NCBI RefSeq assembly: GCF_008843165.1
Contig: NZ_CP044427.1
Location: 2,356,001-2,420,000 of the forward strand
From: Ornithinimicrobium pratense
GTDB lineage: Bacteria > Actinomycetota > Actinomycetes > Actinomycetales > Dermatophilaceae
Reading direction: 5' to 3'
DNA length: 64,000 nt
The translations under genes and the position numbers were made by a program. Positions 9,577 through 23,592 of the stretch are shown here, one piece after another. Under the pieces are notes generated by a model that worked only from the letters and a program-made list of their open reading frames with translations, was not told the DNA's origin and did not search any database. Each line of letters starts with the position of its first letter. Positions within the stretch are counted from its first letter, which is position 1.

Positions 9577-9978
9577 GTGACCTCCAGCTCCTCCGCCTAT
9601 CTCGACGGGCCCACGATCGCCCTGCTCGTCGGCGGTCTGGTCGTGGCCGGGGTCTGCGCGATCAGCGGGATCAACGGCCGACCCCCCGGCCGCCTGACCC
9701 TCGGGCTGACCTGCTTGATGCAGGCGGCCGTCACGGCCTACTGCGTCTGGTACCTGGCCCGGCAGCTTGGCGGTGATTCCCCCGCGGGGCCGACCTGGGA
9801 GCTGTGGGCCTACCTCATCACGATCCTGCTGCTGCCGGTCCTGGCCATCATCTGGGCCCGCGAGGAGCCCAGCCGCTGGAGCACGATCGTGCTGGCCGTC
9901 GCCGCCGGGGTCGTGGCGGTGATGGCGGCCCGCACGGCCCAGATCTGGGCCGGCATCGGCCTGGTGCCGGGCGCATGA
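9577..9978 (+). CDS. Small membrane protein, function unknown
   Basis: A 133-residue protein with four predicted membrane helices: near residues 10-27 (IALLVGGLVVAGVCAIS), 40-57, 75-95 (LITILLLPVLAIIWA) and 103-125. I do not recognise a named family with certainty; the layout resembles small uncharacterised actinobacterial integral membrane proteins. The last base triplet overlaps the next gene's ATG (ATGA), so the two are translationally coupled and probably work together. The start is set by the leaderless promoter. Confidence 0.75.
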   Translation: MTSSSSAYLDGPTIALLVGGLVVAGVCAISGINGRPPGRLTLGLTCLMQAAVTAYCVWYLARQLGGDSPAGPTWELWAYLITILLLPVLAIIWAREEPSRWSTIVLAVAAGVVAVMAARTAQIWAGIGLVPGA

Positions 9979-10406
9979 GGCGGCCCACCGCCCATGCGGG
10001 CGACCGCCGGCACGGGCCCGGCCGGGTCATCCTCGCCCTCTACCTGATCTTTGTCATTGGCACCGTCTCCCGCTCCGCCGCCCAGATCTCCACCCGCTGG
10101 GAGGATGCGCCCCTGGCCTACGGGCTCTCCGCCTTCGCCGCAGCGGTCTACGTCGTCATCCTGGTCTCGCTGTCCGTGCGGGGCCGCACCGCCTGGTGGG
10201 TCAGCACGATCGCCCTGCTGGTCGAGCTGGTCGGCGTGCTCGTCGTGGGGGCGTGGAGCGTGCTAGCGCCGCACATGTTCCCTGACGCCACGGTCTGGAG
10301 CAGCTTCGGGCGGGGCTACCTCTTCCTCCCCCTCGTGCTGCCCGTCCTGGGCCTGTGGTGGCTGCTGTCCGACCGTGGTGCCCGCGCGGCGGCCGAGCCC
10401 GCCTAG
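9975..10406 (+). CDS. Small membrane protein, coupled to the preceding gene
   Basis: A 143-residue protein beginning with a basic stretch (MRRPTAHAGDRRHGPGR), then four hydrophobic segments: ILALYLIFVIGTV, a second around YVVILVSLSV, a third WWVSTIALLVELVGVLVVGAW, and a last FLPLVLPVLGLWWLL. The basic head suggests a cytoplasmic N-terminus. The ATG overlaps the stop of the upstream gene by 4 nt. Both proteins have similar size and helix number and may form a heteromer (inference). I do not recognise a domain. Confidence 0.75.
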   Translation: MRRPTAHAGDRRHGPGRVILALYLIFVIGTVSRSAAQISTRWEDAPLAYGLSAFAAAVYVVILVSLSVRGRTAWWVSTIALLVELVGVLVVGAWSVLAPHMFPDATVWSSFGRGYLFLPLVLPVLGLWWLLSDRGARAAAEPA

Positions 10407-10474
10407 CCGGTGACCCAGACGAGGCCGCCGCGCCGCTGCGCCGGCAAGCGACCGGGTCGTGACATCCTGGACGG

Positions 10475-11584
10475 GTGCAAGGGGGTGCGATGAGTCGCGC
10501 GGTCGACGAGAGCGCCGAAGGCAACGGCGACGAAGGTAACGGCGGTGAGGGCAACGGCGGTGGGCTGACGCTGCCGCCGCTGGGCCTGAAGGACATAGCC
10601 CGGGCGCTGGTCGGTCTGGTCCTGGTCGTCCTGCTCATCGCCTACGGGCTGCCATACTTCCTGGACACCTCGTGGGCGGAGATCTGGACTCAGCTCTCCC
10701 GCGTCCGTGCTCCCCACGCCGTGGCGATGGCCGCCTTGCTCGTAGGCGCCCTGGTCTCCTACACCTGGGTGCTCACCGGGTCCCTGCCGGGGCTGGGGCA
10801 TCGCCAGGGGTTCAAAGCCAACGCGGTCAGCTCCCTGGTCGCCAACGTGCTGCCCCTGGGCGCCGCCATCGGCTTCGCGCTGCAGTTCATGATGTACCGC
10901 TCCTGGGGCTTCCTGAAGCGGGAGATCTCCTCCTCGCTGCTGGTCACCGGGTTGTGGAACCTGCTGGCCCGGATCGCCCTTCCGGTCATCGGCTGCCTCG
11001 TGCTGGTGGCCGGCCCGATCGACGCACCGCGCATCATCATCAACGGCGCCCTCCTCGCCGGTGTCGCGGGCACCGGGGTCCTGGTGGTGGCGGCACTCAT
11101 GGTCTTCTCCGACACCGTGTCGGCCCAGATCGTCAAGCTGGTGCACACGGCCGCCGGCTGGTTCGGCCGGGGCGCCCGGCCGCGCGGCCTCGACCAGATC
11201 ATCACCGACCAGCGGCACCGTATCGCCTCGGTGGTCCGGCACGGCGGCCTGGAGATGACCCTGGGCATGGCAGGGCAGTTCGTGCTGCTCTTCGGCCTCT
11301 ACTGGTTGGCCGCCCGCTCCGTGGGTCTGGACCTGCCGTTGGCCGAGCTGATCGCGGCCTACACCTTCCGGCAGATGCTCACGGCCGTCGCCGTCACACC
11401 CGGGGGGCTGGGCGTGACGGAGGTCGGCACCGCGGGACTGCTCGTCATCCTCGGCGGCAGCGCGGGCGCCGCCTCGGCCACCGCCCTGCTCTATGCCATC
11501 TACGCCCACCTGGTGGTCGTGCCGTTCGGGGTGGTGGCCCTGGTCGCCTGGCGGGTCGAGGGGCGGCGGGCGGCCGTGCCCTGA
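10475..11584 (+). CDS. Lysylphosphatidylglycerol synthase TM-region-like (UPF0104/YbhN) membrane protein
   Basis: A 369-residue polytopic protein of the flippase-like LPG_synthase_TM family (PF03706). A Gly/Asn/Glu-rich head (about residues 1-35) precedes about eight hydrophobic segments. Family-like stretches include FKANAVSSLVANVLPLGAAI near residue 110 and RQMLTAVAVTPGGLGVTEVG near 300, where the P-G-G-x-G-x-x-E motif is typical. No aminoacyl-transferase domain is attached, so it is not a complete MprF. It may move a lipid or polyprenyl substrate (inference). The GTG at 10475 is preceded at 6 nt by CATCCT, a weak -10; the ATG at 10490 is possible. Confidence 0.85.
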   Translation: MQGGAMSRAVDESAEGNGDEGNGGEGNGGGLTLPPLGLKDIARALVGLVLVVLLIAYGLPYFLDTSWAEIWTQLSRVRAPHAVAMAALLVGALVSYTWVLTGSLPGLGHRQGFKANAVSSLVANVLPLGAAIGFALQFMMYRSWGFLKREISSSLLVTGLWNLLARIALPVIGCLVLVAGPIDAPRIIINGALLAGVAGTGVLVVAALMVFSDTVSAQIVKLVHTAAGWFGRGARPRGLDQIITDQRHRIASVVRHGGLEMTLGMAGQFVLLFGLYWLAARSVGLDLPLAELIAAYTFRQMLTAVAVTPGGLGVTEVGTAGLLVILGGSAGAASATALLYAIYAHLVVVPFGVVALVAWRVEGRRAAVP

Positions 11585-11642
11585 CCGGCGGCCCTCACCA
11601 GCCCTCACTGGCCCCCGTCGGCCCTCACCGGCCCACGTCGGC

Positions 11643-12446
11643 CTAGCCGAGCAGCCGGCGCACCTGGTGCCCGTGGGCCTGCCGGGCGAGCGTGTCGTCG
11701 ATCTGCGCAGGTGCCCAGTCACCGGTCGCCCGGCGCGCGGCCGCCTCGAGCAGGCCGTCGGCCAGATCGGGGTTGGCCGGCAGGATCGGGCCGTGCAGGT
11801 AGGAGCCGATCACGTTGCCGGTGCGGGCTCCCTCGGTGCCGTCCGAACCGTCGTTGCCGTGCCCGTGCCGCACCCGCCCGAACGGTGCCTGACCCTCCCC
11901 CAGGACCGTGGCCCCCGAGTGGTTCTCGTAACCCACAACCGCCCCGAAATCGGTGTCCAGCACGACGGGACCGATCATCCGGGTGGCGTTGCCCCGGGTG
12001 GTGACGTCGAGGACGCCCAGCCCGGGCAGCCGGTGGCCCTCCGCGGTGATGAAGGCCTTGCCGAAGAGCTGGTACATCCCGCAGATCATCAGCATGGGGA
12101 CGCCGCCCGCGGCCAGCTCCCGAAGCCGGTCGGCCTGCGCCGCGAGGTCCTCCTGCACCCTCAGCTGCCCGCTGTCCTGCCCACCACCGCCCAGGACCAG
12201 GTCGACGCGGCCCGGCCACGGGGCACCGGGGTGGTGGTTGTGCACGACCGGCCGGTAGCCGTGCCAGCGCAGCCTGGACGCCAGGCAGCGGGTGTTCCCG
12301 AGGTCCCCGTAGATGCTCATCTCGCGAGGGTAGAGGTGCACCAGGTGCACCTCGCCCTTGTCCGCTGGGACGTCCGCCAAGGCGGCGACGTCGGCCGGCA
12401 GCGGCGTATCGACGTCCCCAGGGCCGTCCGCAGGGTGGGAGCTCAT
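11643..12446 (-). CDS. gatD: GatD, glutamine amidotransferase subunit of lipid II isoglutaminyl synthase
   Basis: Supplies ammonia from glutamine so that MurT can amidate D-Glu in the lipid II stem peptide. It is a CobB/CobQ-like class I amidotransferase. VHLVHLYPREMSIYGDLGN starts the domain near residue 35, the nucleophile lies in MLMICGMYQLFG (Cys about residue 118), and the catalytic His in GSYLHGPILPANPDLAD near residue 215. Length 267 is normal with an N-terminal extension of about 30 residues. Its ATG overlaps the murT stop by 4 nt, which fits an obligate complex. Confidence 0.95.
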   Translation of the reverse strand: MSSHPADGPGDVDTPLPADVAALADVPADKGEVHLVHLYPREMSIYGDLGNTRCLASRLRWHGYRPVVHNHHPGAPWPGRVDLVLGGGGQDSGQLRVQEDLAAQADRLRELAAGGVPMLMICGMYQLFGKAFITAEGHRLPGLGVLDVTTRGNATRMIGPVVLDTDFGAVVGYENHSGATVLGEGQAPFGRVRHGHGNDGSDGTEGARTGNVIGSYLHGPILPANPDLADGLLEAAARRATGDWAPAQIDDTLARQAHGHQVRRLLG

Positions 12447-13753
12447 GCGGCGGGGTCCTCGCCGAAGCGGGCCAGGCCGAAGCGGTCGGCCAGGCGGCGA
12501 CGCAGGTGCATCATCGCGGTGTAGGAGGTGAAGACGCGCATCGGCTCTCCTTCGTGCAGGGCCAGGAACCGGTCCAGCGCTCGGTCCAGGTCGGTCTCGA
12601 CCTCGCCCACCTCGACGCCGTCGTAGCGCAGCCGCAGAGCCATGTCCCAGGCCCGCACGCCGCTGGTCAGCGCGACCCCCCGCTCGCGCAGCGACTCAAA
12701 GGAGACGTCGTAGAGCCAGGACACGTCCCGACCGTCGGCGTAGTTGTCGTTGATCGCGATCATCGTGGCGACCGGCTCGGTGCCGTAGGTGCCCAGGGCG
12801 ACGGTGAACCCGGCCGGGTTCTTGACCAGCACCAGCTCCAGCGGCACCCCACCGACGTCGATGACCTCACCGCGGCCGAAGGGCGGCGTGACCGTCGCCA
12901 GGGCGTGCGCCGCGGCGTCGACCGCGAAGCTCTCCCCCAGCAGCTGACGGGCCATCGCGGTGGCCGCGGTGGCGTTGATCATCGCCGCCAGACCGCGCTG
13001 CCGCAGCGTGACCGGGCCTACGTCCGACCCACCGGGCAGACGGACGGTGCAGGCCCGGCCGTCCTCCGCCGGCAGCAGCAGGGCTGCCCCCTCCGTGAGG
13101 TCGGGACGCTCCTCCTCGGCAAAGCGGACGTCCGCCTCCTGCAGCTCGGGGAGGCGGTCCGCCACCGAGGGGTCGACGGCGAACCAGCCGACCTCAACGC
13201 CGGGCTGCAGGTGCTCCCGGATCCGGGAGATGAAGGAGTCGTCGGCGTTGAGCACCACCCCGCCCGTGGTCGCCTGGCCCAGGGTGGTCAGCAGCCGGGC
13301 GGTGTGGTCGATCTCGGCGAACCGGTCCAGCTGGTCCCGCGCGACGTTGAGCAGCAGGGCGTGGGTGGGCGCCACCTGCGCGGCGAAGTGCAGGGCGTGC
13401 GCCTCGTCGAGCTCGACGACGGCCAGGTCGGCGTCCACGCGCCCCCTGAGCCCGACCTCGCCCAGCAGGGCCGAGATCACGCCGCGGGTGAAGTTAGAGC
13501 CGGTGGGATTGGTGAAGACTCGCAGGCCATGGGCCCGCAGCAGCGCCACGAGCATCTTGGTGGTGGTGGTCTTGCCGTTGGTCCCGGAGACGACCACGAC
13601 CCCTCGGGGCATACTGCCCAGGGTATGCGCCAGCAGGCCGGGGTCGATGCGCTCGGCCACCAGCCCGGGCAGCGCGGAGCCGCCCCCGCGCAGCCGCGAC
13701 ACCAGGCGTGCGGCCTTGCCCGCGGCGAGCGCAGCGGTGGTGCGGGGCCGCAT
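12443..13753 (-). CDS. murT: MurT, Mur-ligase-like subunit of lipid II isoglutaminyl synthase
   Basis: ATP-dependent amidation of D-Glu in lipid II, together with GatD. The central Mur-ligase domain has the P-loop VVSGTNGKTTTTKML near residue 55, DLAVVELDEA near 110 and LLLNVARDQLDRF near 140. The C-terminal domain contains NPAGFTVAL and DVSWLYDVSFE with the Asp used for GatD coupling. The stretch around residues 200-250, where characterised MurT proteins carry a Cys4 zinc ribbon, has only one Cys here and no CxxC pair. The ATG at 13753, 5 nt after the guaA stop, is preferred; a GTG at 13768 is in frame. Confidence 0.95.
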   Translation of the reverse strand: MRPRTTAALAAGKAARLVSRLRGGGSALPGLVAERIDPGLLAHTLGSMPRGVVVVSGTNGKTTTTKMLVALLRAHGLRVFTNPTGSNFTRGVISALLGEVGLRGRVDADLAVVELDEAHALHFAAQVAPTHALLLNVARDQLDRFAEIDHTARLLTTLGQATTGGVVLNADDSFISRIREHLQPGVEVGWFAVDPSVADRLPELQEADVRFAEEERPDLTEGAALLLPAEDGRACTVRLPGGSDVGPVTLRQRGLAAMINATAATAMARQLLGESFAVDAAAHALATVTPPFGRGEVIDVGGVPLELVLVKNPAGFTVALGTYGTEPVATMIAINDNYADGRDVSWLYDVSFESLRERGVALTSGVRAWDMALRLRYDGVEVGEVETDLDRALDRFLALHEGEPMRVFTSYTAMMHLRRRLADRFGLARFGEDPAA

Positions 13754-13758
13754 ACCCC

Positions 13759-15332
<1,574 letters not shown>

Positions 15333-15336
<4 letters not shown>

Positions 15337-15668
15337 ACGGCAACCTTATCCGCGCTGCGCTCCCGCTCCTCGATCTGGCCCTTGGCCTGCTGGGAGACCT
15401 TGTGCTCGACCCAGAAGGACAGGAACGGCACGCACCCAGCCAGCATCACCCCGACCATCTTGCCCAACCCCCAGCGCAGCTCGAAGCCGAGGACCGCGGT
15501 GGCGGCGATGTAGATCATGTAGAACCAGCCGTGCGGGGCTGGCCACCAGGCCAGGACGTCGTTGTCGAAGCCGTAGTAGAGCACCATGTGGGTAGCCAGG
15601 ATGAGCAGGAACACCCCCACCAGGAAGGCCATCACTCGGAAGAACGTGAGCTTGGCGCGGGGGGTCAT
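15333..15668 (-). CDS. DUF3817 family small membrane protein
   Basis: A 111-residue protein with three hydrophobic segments: near residues 10-28 ([19 protein letters not shown]), 45-62 ([16 protein letters not shown]) and 65-85. The pattern [10 protein letters not shown] and the charged tail match the DUF3817 (YdzA-like) family. Function is unknown. Overlapping ATGA and GTGA junctions link it to SURF1 upstream and guaA downstream. The link to respiration is positional inference only. Confidence 0.85.
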
Positions 15669-16510
15669 GCGAGGTCTCCTTCTCGGGTGGGTGCCGGGCC
15701 CGCCATCGTGGCGGAGGGCGGCTGGGTATGCCGTGCGTCCGGGGCGGGCACGGCCAAGACGGCCGTCTCGCGCTCCTGCTGCGCCTCCTGCTCCTGGCGG
15801 GTAGCGTCCCGCAGGAACCGGTAGTACATGTAGCACGCGAAGGCGGCGAAGACGAACCACTGCAGGCCGTAGCCGAAGTTGCGCCACTCGATGCCGCTCT
15901 CGCCGAAGATCGGCGGCGGCACCGGCTGCACCTGTGCGGAGGTGAGCGTGGGTGCCTCCTCGACGAGGAAGATGAAGGCGTTGTAGATGGGCAGGTCCCA
16001 GTCGTTGGCCAGGTCTGCGGTGTCGATGGCGCCCCGCTGACCCCCCGGGAGGTCGTTGAACACCGGGGTCTCGGCCGGGGCCAGGGTCCCCAGGATCGCC
16101 ACCGGCGCGGCGGGCGGGACGTCCGCCTGGCCGGGATCGGTGACGAAGCCGCGCATCACCGCGATCAGCGCGGGGGCGCCGGAGGCGTCGGTCTGCAGCG
16201 GGGTCACCACCCAGTAGCCTTCCTGCCCGTCCAGCAACCGGTCGGGGACGAGGAACTGGTGCTCGGCGGCGTACTCGCCCTCAGCGCGCACCAAGAGCCC
16301 TGCCCCGTCGTCGGGGAAGGTCTGGTGCGGGGCGGTCACCTGGCCCAGCGGCTCGGTGGGGCGGGCGGCCTGGACGGCGGCCATCTCCCGGGCGGCGGTG
16401 TTGGAGCTGACCCCGATCTGCCACATACCGAGCTGGTAGAAGGCGATGACGACGGCGATCAGCAGGGCCAGCAGAGCCAACCAGGCCGGCTTGAGGGCGG
16501 TGCGGATCAC
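15665..16510 (-). CDS. SURF1 family protein (cytochrome c oxidase assembly factor)
   Basis: Membrane protein needed for assembly or haem a insertion of aa3-type oxidase. It has one N-terminal helix (LLALLIAVVIAFYQLGMWQI, about residues 10-30), a soluble external domain with the SURF1 landmarks YWVVTPLQTDASG, MRGFVTD and EWRNFGYGLQWFVFA, and a second helix near residue 225. The cytoplasmic tail of about 50 residues is variable. At 281 residues it fits actinobacterial members. The GTG at 16510 is 6 nt after TACCCT, so it is probably leaderless and heads the SURF1-DUF3817-guaA-murT-gatD run. Confidence 0.92.
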   Translation of the reverse strand: MIRTALKPAWLALLALLIAVVIAFYQLGMWQIGVSSNTAAREMAAVQAARPTEPLGQVTAPHQTFPDDGAGLLVRAEGEYAAEHQFLVPDRLLDGQEGYWVVTPLQTDASGAPALIAVMRGFVTDPGQADVPPAAPVAILGTLAPAETPVFNDLPGGQRGAIDTADLANDWDLPIYNAFIFLVEEAPTLTSAQVQPVPPPIFGESGIEWRNFGYGLQWFVFAAFACYMYYRFLRDATRQEQEAQQERETAVLAVPAPDARHTQPPSATMAGPAPTREGDLA

Positions 16511-16511
16511 C

Positions 16512-16539
16512 CTCCCAGGGTAAGGGAGGCTCCTGGGAG
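16512..16539 (-). terminator. Hairpin after the beta-propeller gene, overlapping the SURF1 promoter
   Basis: The 8-bp stem CTCCCAGG/CCTGGGAG with a 12-nt loop lies directly after the stop of the upstream gene. The SURF1 -10 element TACCCT (reverse complement at 16517-16522) is inside it, so one 28-bp spacer appears to hold both a stop and a start signal. Confidence 0.5.
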
Positions 16540-17958
16540 TCAGAGCAGGGCGCCCTGGTCGTCGAAGACGTAGATCGAGCCGTTGTAGCAGGCCACCCAC
16601 ACGGTGTTGGTCACCGGGTCGTAGTCGATGCCGATCGGGTTGGCGTCGACCTGGACCCGGTCGATGACCTCCATGTCGGAGGTGCGGATCTTGGACACGG
16701 TCGCCTCGTCGTAGTTGACCACGTAGAGGGCTGACTCGTCCGGAGACATCGCCACGCTGCGGGGTTCGACCCCCGGCGTGGCTTCGCCGACGATCTCCCC
16801 GCTGGCGGTGTCGATCTGGTAGATCGCGTTGGCCCCGCTGACTGTGAGGTAGAGGGTCGAGCCGTCCTCGGTGAGGTTGAGGTGGCGGGGCCGAGGACCG
16901 ATCTCCCGGATCACCTCGGAGGACTGCTCGGCGATGTCGATCTCGTACAGCTGGTTGGCATACATCGCCACCGCGTAGGCGGTGTTGTTGTCCGGCATGA
17001 TCACGATGCCGCGCGGGGCGGCGTCCATCGCGATGGTGCCGATCTCCTCGCCGCGCTGGGTATCGACCACGGACAGCGTCGCGTCGCACCAGTTGCTCAC
17101 CAGGATCGTGGACTGGTCGGGGCTCAGCGCGACGTACTTGGGCACGGCGCCGACCTTGATCACCTGGTCCCACTCCATCTCATGGGCGTCGAAGCGGTAG
17201 AGCATCGACGGGCCGACCCCGTCGTGGACGGTGCAGGCGTCGAAACCCTCCCGTCCGAAGTTCTCGCCGAACATCGTGTACTGGGAGACGTAGGCGTAGC
17301 GGCCGTCCTGCGTCCACACCGCTTCCACGGGCGAGCCCTGCGAGATCCCGGGGTGTCCCTCGACGCCGAACTCGGCCAGGTCCACGCTGTCGGACAGCAC
17401 CGCCACCTGCTCGCGGGTGGTGGTGTCGAAGACGGTGGAGGTGTGGCTGTACATCATGTTGTTCGCGATGGCCAGCCCGTGCCCGGAGGCCATGACGGAC
17501 TTGGGGGTCAGCCCGCCGGTGAGGTAGTCCACCTGCTCCATCGCGGTGCTGTCGCTGGGGTGCTCTGCGGCGACCGGGTCGTGCTTCCAGGCGAACTCGT
17601 CGTCGGCACCGTCACCGGCCTCGCGCTCATCCTCGGTGGCGCCGTCCTGTCCGGTCGCGTCGGCGGCGTCCTCACTCCCGCCGGTCTGACCGCCGGCGTC
17701 GCCGTCGTCCTCCTGCCCGGTCGCGGACCCACCCGTGGTGGGGGCGGTGGCCTCAGCCGGACCGGCCGTGGGCGTGCCGGTTGTTGTGGCAGCGTCCTGC
17801 TCCCCGCCGCCCAGGAGCGCATTGGCGCCGCAGCCCCCGAGCAGGAGCACCCCTACCAGCCCGATCGCCGCCACGCGACGGCGGCGCACGTGCACCGCGT
17901 CCTTGCTCACCTGCCGCCGGCCGGCCAGGGTCCCGGACTGACTTTCAGTGCCCGCCAT
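16540..17958 (-). CDS. YncE/YVTN-type beta-propeller lipoprotein
   Basis: A 472-residue exported lipoprotein. A basic stretch is followed by a hydrophobic segment and a lipobox (IGLVGVLLLGGCGAN, Cys about residue 43), so it should be anchored outside the membrane. Residues 50-125 form a Thr/Gly/Asp/Glu-rich linker. The rest is a beta-propeller of about seven blades with repeats such as VALSPDQSTILVSN, VAMSPDESALYVVN and DPVTNTVWVACYN. Propellers of this type bind partners or ligands; no substrate can be read. The ATG overlaps the guaB3 stop by 14 nt, so it is probably cotranscribed with guaB3 although functionally unrelated. Confidence 0.85.
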   Translation of the reverse strand: MAGTESQSGTLAGRRQVSKDAVHVRRRRVAAIGLVGVLLLGGCGANALLGGGEQDAATTTGTPTAGPAEATAPTTGGSATGQEDDGDAGGQTGGSEDAADATGQDGATEDEREAGDGADDEFAWKHDPVAAEHPSDSTAMEQVDYLTGGLTPKSVMASGHGLAIANNMMYSHTSTVFDTTTREQVAVLSDSVDLAEFGVEGHPGISQGSPVEAVWTQDGRYAYVSQYTMFGENFGREGFDACTVHDGVGPSMLYRFDAHEMEWDQVIKVGAVPKYVALSPDQSTILVSNWCDATLSVVDTQRGEEIGTIAMDAAPRGIVIMPDNNTAYAVAMYANQLYEIDIAEQSSEVIREIGPRPRHLNLTEDGSTLYLTVSGANAIYQIDTASGEIVGEATPGVEPRSVAMSPDESALYVVNYDEATVSKIRTSDMEVIDRVQVDANPIGIDYDPVTNTVWVACYNGSIYVFDDQGALL

Positions 17959-19066
17959 ACGGTGCCACCACCACTTCCACTCGCTGGAATTCCTTGAGGT
18001 CGGTGTAGCCGGTCGTCGCCATCGCCCGGCGCAGGGCCCCCATCATGTTCGTGGTGCCGTCGGCGGTCCGCCCCGGCCCGAGCAGCACCTCCCCGAGCGT
18101 GCCCACGGTGCCGACGTGGACCTTGTCCCCGCGCGGCAGCTCGGGATGGTGCGCCTCACTGCCCCAGTGGTAGCCGGCGCCCGGCGCCTCCTGGGCGCGG
18201 GCCAGCGCGGCGCCCATCATCACCGCGTCGGCGCCGCAGGCGACGGCCTTGACGATCTCCCCGGAGACGCTTGCCCCACCGTCGGCGATGACGTGAACGT
18301 AGCGTCCGCCGGACTCGTCGAGGTAGTCGCGGCGGGCGGCCGCGACGTCGGCGATGGCCGAGGCGGCCGGGGCGTGGATGCCCAGGGAGGTGCGGGTGCG
18401 GTGCGTGGACCCGCCGCCGAAGCCGACGAGGACACCCGCCGCTCCGGTGCGCATCAGGTGCAGGGCCGCCGTGTAGGTGCCCGCGCCTCCGACGATGACG
18501 GGGACGTCCAGCTCGTAGATGAAGCGCTTGAGGTTCAGCGGCTCGGCGCGGCTGGAGACGTGCTCGGCCGAGACCGTCGTGCCCCGGATCACGAACAGGT
18601 CGACCCCGGCATCGACGACGGTGCGCCAGTACTGCTGGGTGCGCTGCGGCGACAGGGCCCCGGCAACCGTCACCCCGGCCTCCCGGATCTCCCGCAGCCG
18701 CTCGGCGATCAGCTCGGGCTGCACGGGTGCGGCATACAGCTCCCGCATCCGGGCGGTAGCGGCCTCCCCCTCCAGCCGGGCGATCTCCTGCAGGGCCACG
18801 GCGGGGTCCTCGTAGCGGGTCCACAACCCCTCGAGGTCCAGCACGCCCAGGCCGCCCAGGCGACCGAGCTCGATGGCGGTCTGCGGCGAGACCACGGAGT
18901 CCATCGGCGCCCCGAGCACCGGTATCGCGAAGTGATAGGCGTCGATCTGCCAGGAGATCGAGACCTCCTCGGGGTCACGGGTGCGCCGTGAGGGGACGAC
19001 CGCGATGTCGTCGAAGGAGTAGGCCCGTCGGCCGCGTTTGCCCCGCCCGATCTCGATCTCAGTCAC
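17945..19066 (-). CDS. guaB3: GuaB3, IMP dehydrogenase/GMP reductase-family protein
   Basis: A 373-residue TIM-barrel paralogue of IMP dehydrogenase, common in actinobacteria and usually beside guaB. It starts VTEIEIGRGKRGRRAYSFDD, has VLGAPMDSVVSPQTA near residue 50, and lacks CBS domains. The loop that holds the catalytic Cys in true IMP dehydrogenase (GxGSxCTTR) is GFGGGSTHRTRTSLGI here, without Cys, as in other GuaB3 proteins. The physiological reaction of such proteins is not settled. The GTG at 19066 is 6 nt after TAGCCT and matches family starts better than the ATG one codon upstream. Confidence 0.92.
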   Translation of the reverse strand: MTEIEIGRGKRGRRAYSFDDIAVVPSRRTRDPEEVSISWQIDAYHFAIPVLGAPMDSVVSPQTAIELGRLGGLGVLDLEGLWTRYEDPAVALQEIARLEGEAATARMRELYAAPVQPELIAERLREIREAGVTVAGALSPQRTQQYWRTVVDAGVDLFVIRGTTVSAEHVSSRAEPLNLKRFIYELDVPVIVGGAGTYTAALHLMRTGAAGVLVGFGGGSTHRTRTSLGIHAPAASAIADVAAARRDYLDESGGRYVHVIADGGASVSGEIVKAVACGADAVMMGAALARAQEAPGAGYHWGSEAHHPELPRGDKVHVGTVGTLGEVLLGPGRTADGTTNMMGALRRAMATTGYTDLKEFQRVEVVVAPYGGH

Positions 19067-19072
19067 CATCTC

Positions 19073-19078
19073 AGGCTA
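19073..19078 (-). promoter_or_regulatory. -10 element (TAGCCT), leaderless guaB3
   Basis: TAGCCT is 6 nt upstream of the GTG at 19066. This favours that codon over the ATG at 19069, which would be only 3 nt from the hexamer. Confidence 0.6.
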
Positions 19079-19125
19079 CCCAGTGACGGGGCCGCTCCCG
19101 GTCACCGACACCCGGCCGCCCGGGG

Positions 19126-21330
<2,205 letters not shown>

Positions 21331-21355
21331 TCAGACCCGTTCCTGCGAGCCAGGA

Positions 21356-22993
<1,638 letters not shown>

Positions 22994-23116
22994 TCAGTCA
23001 TGCGAGCGCCCCGCCTCACCGCGCCGCACGGGCGGGTGTGGCGGGGCGGCTCACGAAGAATCAGAGCTGGTCAGCCCGAGGATGGACACTCGCAAGCTCG
23101 TGTCCTCGCGGGTCTG

Positions 23117-23413
23117 TCAGCCAACGATGGCGAGCACGTCGCGCGCGCTCAGGATCAGATACTCGGTGCCGCTGTGCTTGACCTCGGTGCCGCCGTACTT
23201 GGAGTAGATGACGCGGTCACCGACCTTGATGTCCATGGGGACACGCTCGTCGCCGTCCTCGTTCCAGCGGCCGGGGCCAACTGCCAGGACCTCGCCCTCC
23301 TGGGGCTTCTCCTTGGCGGTGTCCGGGATGACCAGGCCGGAGGCGGTGGTCTGCTCGGCCTCGACGGCCTGGACAACGATGCGGTCCTCGAGCGGCTTGA
23401 TGGAAACCGACAC
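23117..23413 (-). CDS. groES: GroES, 10-kDa co-chaperonin
   Basis: Lid of the GroEL chamber. The sequence starts [20 protein letters not shown] and carries the mobile loop [21 protein letters not shown] and the roof hairpin. At 98 residues it is typical. The GTG start at 23413 has AGGGAAGG 6-7 nt upstream. It is first in the groES-groEL operon, under the CIRCE-controlled promoter at 23532-23604. Confidence 0.97.
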   Translation of the reverse strand: MSVSIKPLEDRIVVQAVEAEQTTASGLVIPDTAKEKPQEGEVLAVGPGRWNEDGDERVPMDIKVGDRVIYSKYGGTEVKHSGTEYLILSARDVLAIVG

Positions 23414-23531
23414 GGTTACCTTCCCTTTCGTGGTCCAGCCGGTGGTGTCCACCGGCCGGTGTGGTCGTGGTGCGTGCTGCCACTCCCCGCAGGCGCCCAC
23501 CGCCGTCGCGGGGATCGGTTGGCGCTCGCGG

Positions 23532-23558
23532 CTGGCACTTGCGTGCCCTGAGTGCTAA
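23532..23558 (-). promoter_or_regulatory. CIRCE operator 1 (HrcA site) at the groES transcription start
   Basis: On the plus strand CTGGCACTT-N9-GAGTGCTAA matches the consensus TTAGCACTC-N9-GAGTGCTAA, with a perfect right arm and a weaker left arm. It lies just downstream of the -10 element, where HrcA would block the start. Confidence 0.85.
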
Positions 23559-23562
23559 GTCG

Positions 23563-23592
23563 AATCTAGGCCGCCGGTTAGCACTCGGTCAA
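23563..23592 (-). promoter_or_regulatory. groES promoter (TTGACC - 18 - TAGATT)
   Basis: Reading the minus strand, -35 TTGACC (23592-23587) and -10 TAGATT (23568-23563) are 18 nt apart. The -35 sits in the spacer of CIRCE 2, and CIRCE 1 starts 4 nt after the -10. The promoter is thus clamped by two operators. Confidence 0.8.

Noticed and set aside
23080..23110. Attenuator hairpin between groES and groEL
   Set aside because: Only a 6-bp stem with a 10-nt loop is visible; too weak to claim.
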